Assembly (NCBI GenBank): GCA_021404985.1
Contig: QWHP01000113.1
Coordinates: 1 to 8,110, forward strand
Source: Actinobacteria bacterium ATB1
GTDB lineage: Bacteria; Actinomycetota; Acidimicrobiia; UBA2766
DNA length: 8,110 nucleotides
Direction of reading: 5' to 3'
The notes below the pieces were generated by a model. It was given only the letters and a program-made list of their open reading frames with translations, was not told the DNA's origin and did not search any database. This document shows, in pieces, positions 6,055 through 8,110 of this stretch. The position numbers were made by a program, and so were the translations under genes. The stretch's first letter is position 1. Every line of letters starts with the position of its first letter.

Positions 6055-6719
6055 GGGTTGCGATCGCCGGGGCAGGCAACGTCGGCCTGGACATCGCAAA
6101 CAAGCTCGCGTCCAACGACCACGACGTGCTTCTAATCGAGCAGGATCCCGACGTCATCGAGCTGCAGAGCGCGAGGACGGCAGACGGCGTGCACTGGGTC
6201 TGCGCGGATGCCTGTGAGGTGTCCTCCCTGCACGAGTGCGAGCTCGACAAGACAGACGTGCTCGTTGCCGTCACAGGTGACGACGAGGACAACCTCGTGA
6301 TATCCCTGCTCGCGAAGATGGAGTTCGCCATCAGCCGCGTGATCGCACGCGTCAACCATCCGAAGAACGAGTGGCTCTTCAACGAAACCTGGGGAGTCGA
6401 CATCCCTGTGTCCACCCCCCAGTTGATCACGGCTTTCGTCGAGGAGGCCGTCTCGGTCGGGACCCTGGTTCGGCTTCTCCAACTCGAGGGCGGCCAAGCC
6501 CGCCTCGTCGAGATGACCCTGGCCTCCGACAGCCCGGCCCTGGGACACGCTGTGGCGGACCTCGACACGCCACGTGACTCCACGTTCGTGGCGATCGTGC
6601 GCGACGAGCACGTCGTCGTGCCCCGTGGTGACACAGTCTTCCTCGCCGGTGACGAAGTGCTCGCTCTGGTTACTCCGGACTCCGAGGACGCCATCAGGGC
6701 GATCCTCGCCGGCCCCTGA
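6051..6719 (+). CDS. ceoC: TrkA/RCK potassium-transport regulatory protein, CeoC type
   Basis: This is a 222-residue paralogue of the preceding protein and the second gene of the operon. The Rossmann domain shows GAGNVG (7-12), and the residue ending strand two is Glu30 rather than Asp30. VTGDDEDN (74-81) and the RVNHPKNEWLF stretch (100-110) are typical of CeoC-type proteins. The RCK_C domain spans about 138-220. The start ATG overlaps the ceoB stop by four bases, and no independent promoter room exists. The two proteins may form a hetero-oligomeric ring. No TrkH/TrkG/KtrB-type membrane subunit is encoded in the window; the adjacent KimA-like permease is the only local candidate partner. The gene ends 11 nt before the convergent lipoprotein gene. 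Confidence 0.93.
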   Translation: MRVAIAGAGNVGLDIANKLASNDHDVLLIEQDPDVIELQSARTADGVHWVCADACEVSSLHECELDKTDVLVAVTGDDEDNLVISLLAKMEFAISRVIARVNHPKNEWLFNETWGVDIPVSTPQLITAFVEEAVSVGTLVRLLQLEGGQARLVEMTLASDSPALGHAVADLDTPRDSTFVAIVRDEHVVVPRGDTVFLAGDEVLALVTPDSEDAIRAILAGP

Positions 6720-6735
6720 CGGGAGCGCTCTCAGG
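6715..6735. terminator. Weak hairpin spanning the convergent ceoC and lipoprotein stop codons
   Basis: CCTGA (6715-6719) and TCAGG (6731-6735) are complementary, and GAG/CTC inside adds pairs after a 3-nt bulge. Each stop codon lies in one arm. There is no T-tract and the stem is short, so function as a shared bidirectional terminator is only a possibility suggested by its place between convergent genes. Confidence 0.25.
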
Positions 6736-7291
6736 TGCCCGGCGGCGGTCCGGGGTCGCAGGGTGCCGAGGCGTCCGCCAGGGCCACGAGGTCACACGTG
6801 AGCTGGGCATCCAGCTTCCACACTCCGTCCTCCCTGATGGCGTTCCCGACCGCCCCCGGCAGGGTGGGCTCACCGCCAACCATGAGGGTGAAGGTCACTT
6901 CGGCGCGATCCTTGCCCTTGAACTCGATGTTCTCGACCTTGGCGGCGAGCATGGAGAACACGTTGGCGTTCGCCTTGAACGTGTCGATAAGCGTCTGCTT
7001 GATGTTTGTGACGTTGTAGACCTTGGCCGCCTTTGCCTCGAGCTCGTCGTCGGTCGCCGCCCCGTCGGCGAAGAGCGCCGGCCCGTCGAAGAACCACACG
7101 AAGACCTCGGTGATCGCCTTCTCGTCCTCGTCGCGCCCCCCCGACCCGGTGTCGGCGGATGCCTCCTCGGCCGCCAGCTCACGCTCGGCAGGTGGCATCC
7201 CCTTGCTCCGGAAGACCGCTGTGTTGCATGCCGAGAGCACCACGACAGCCAGAGCTGCCATCGTCACCGCGCCCAGTCGTCTCTTCCTCAC
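6731..7291 (-). CDS. Small lipoprotein with probable NTF2-like domain
   Basis: A 186-residue precursor with a clear lipoprotein signal: basic MRKRR, a hydrophobic core to residue 18 and lipobox L19-S-A-C22. The mature protein should be lipid-anchored at Cys22 outside the cytoplasmic membrane. A short acidic, Ala/Gly-rich linker (about 36-57) leads to a domain (about 58-175). Its helix-then-strand pattern and final VWKLDAQLTCDLVAL resemble the NTF2-like fold of actinobacterial secreted proteins such as the MTB12 group; this rests on pattern, not a proven match. A late Cys pair (about 165 and 178) could form a disulfide. The GTG start overlaps the stop of the upstream binding-protein gene (GTGA, 7288-7291), with AAGGA about nine bases before it, so expression is coupled. 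It may assist or modulate that transporter; no enzyme motif is seen. Confidence 0.82.
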   Translation of the reverse strand: MRKRRLGAVTMAALAVVVLSACNTAVFRSKGMPPAERELAAEEASADTGSGGRDEDEKAITEVFVWFFDGPALFADGAATDDELEAKAAKVYNVTNIKQTLIDTFKANANVFSMLAAKVENIEFKGKDRAEVTFTLMVGGEPTLPGAVGNAIREDGVWKLDAQLTCDLVALADASAPCDPGPPPGT

Positions 7292-8110
7292 AGGCCGAAG
7301 TCCTTCGGTCGCAACGGTTCGTCGGGCAAGGTGTCACTGGAGATGTCCACGCACGCCCAAGGTTCGTCCTCGGTCACGAACACGGGCGTGAACTCGCCCT
7401 TCTTGACCTGGATGAAGCTCAGGCATGCCGGGATCGGCTCATCCTCCTGGTAGCCGTTGTTCTCCTCCTTGAAGCGAGGCCAGTCCGTGGGGACGATGAT
7501 CTTGTCCGCGTCGTAGTCCGTCATCGAGTAGATGGCGTCGAGCACCTTCTGGCGCGTCGGTTCCTCGCCCGCAGCATCCAGACCCTTCACGAGTTGGTCT
7601 GCCAGGACCCACCCCTGGAGGGAGGTCTCGCCGACGCTGCCACTCGTCCGGTCCATCCAATCCAGGTAGGTCTGCAGGCCGGGTGAGTAGTCGGCGAGCT
7701 CGAAGGGCACCGTGGTGGACTGCATGTACACACCCTCCATCTCCTTCGGGAACTGCTCGAGGAGATCCTTGTCGTAGCCGATCGGCCAGTACTGCTTGAT
7801 GCTCTTGAGGCCCGCCTCGCGCAGAGCCTTCGAGACACGGGCGGACCCGTCGCCGTCCATGCAGGTCGAAAGGAGCTCGATACCGGAGTCCCGGATTCGG
7901 GCGACCTGGGCCGAGACGTCCGTGAATCCGAACGTGAGCGACGGGTCGGCGAAGCCGACTTCAAAACCGTACTTCTTCAGCGCTGCCTGCTGTCCCTCCG
8001 CGCACTGCTTGGACTGGACGGCTGAGTAGGAGATGACGCCGACCTTCTTGACGTCCATCAGGTTGGCGATGAACGGGAGGTACGTGAACGTCTCCGCGCA
8101 CTCGAGGCAG
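7288..8110 (-). CDS. ABC transporter substrate-binding protein, branched-chain amino acid (LivK-like) type, N-terminus outside the window
   Basis: The visible 273 residues are the C-terminal part of a type I periplasmic-binding-fold protein (Peripla_BP_6 family). Such proteins capture small solutes outside the membrane for an ABC importer. The frame is open to the window edge, so the ATG at 8058 is internal. Typical features are the lobe-crossing VGVISYSAVQSKQCAEGQQAAL, then DVSAQVARIRDSGIELLSTC, a YWPIGYDKDLLEQ stretch, and the C-terminal LQGWVLADQLVKGLDAAG followed by TRQKVLDAIYSM, all characteristic of this family. An unusual number of cysteines (in CLECAE, SKQCAE, LSTCMD, PACLSF and WACVD) suggests disulfides. 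The ligand cannot be assigned; the family also carries amides, urea and aromatic acids. The next gene, a small lipoprotein, overlaps it by four bases. Permease and ATPase genes, if linked, lie beyond the edge. Confidence 0.88.
   Translation of the reverse strand, partial: CLECAETFTYLPFIANLMDVKKVGVISYSAVQSKQCAEGQQAALKKYGFEVGFADPSLTFGFTDVSAQVARIRDSGIELLSTCMDGDGSARVSKALREAGLKSIKQYWPIGYDKDLLEQFPKEMEGVYMQSTTVPFELADYSPGLQTYLDWMDRTSGSVGETSLQGWVLADQLVKGLDAAGEEPTRQKVLDAIYSMTDYDADKIIVPTDWPRFKEENNGYQEDEPIPACLSFIQVKKGEFTPVFVTEDEPWACVDISSDTLPDEPLRPKDFGL

Overview
The window is a GC-rich, densely coding stretch of a bacterial chromosome. It most likely comes from an actinobacterium; Acidimicrobiia or a related lineage would fit, but the sequence alone does not settle the class. 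The main evidence is the central locus. A membrane permease is transcribed divergently from two overlapping TrkA/RCK genes, the arrangement known from Mycobacterium as Rv2690c / ceoB (Rv2691) / ceoC (Rv2692). Seven protein genes are supported, two of them cut by the window edges. I see no RNA genes, CRISPR arrays, transposases or phage genes.

Left part (1-2316): the 3' end of an acyl-CoA dehydrogenase gene (+) meets a HEAT-repeat protein gene (-) tail to tail. Between and partly inside them lie two tandem copies of a 47-nt palindromic repeat (1013-1059 and 1075-1121). The second copy has perfect 21-bp arms. The repeats supply the last codons of both genes, so both proteins end in a tail containing Thr-Trp-Ala-Asp. 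The HEAT gene diverges from a Bcp-type peroxiredoxin gene (2317-2775, +).

Central part (2776-6719): a 790-residue KimA/KUP-like APC permease (-) carries all the potassium-site residues I can recall for KimA. It also has a USP-like cytosolic domain and, unusually, a C-terminal OB-fold domain. That OB domain resembles a separate small protein (Rv2694c type) encoded in the same neighbourhood in mycobacteria, so the locus appears to hold a domain fusion. Divergent from it, across a 200-bp regulatory gap, are ceoB-like and ceoC-like RCK proteins whose genes overlap by ATGA. I infer that the three proteins form a potassium uptake and regulation unit.

Right part (6720-8110): transcribed leftward, the 3' portion of a branched-chain-amino-acid-type ABC substrate-binding protein gene is followed, with a GTGA overlap, by a small lipoprotein with a probable NTF2-like domain. 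The pair looks like the end of an uptake operon whose other genes lie outside the window.
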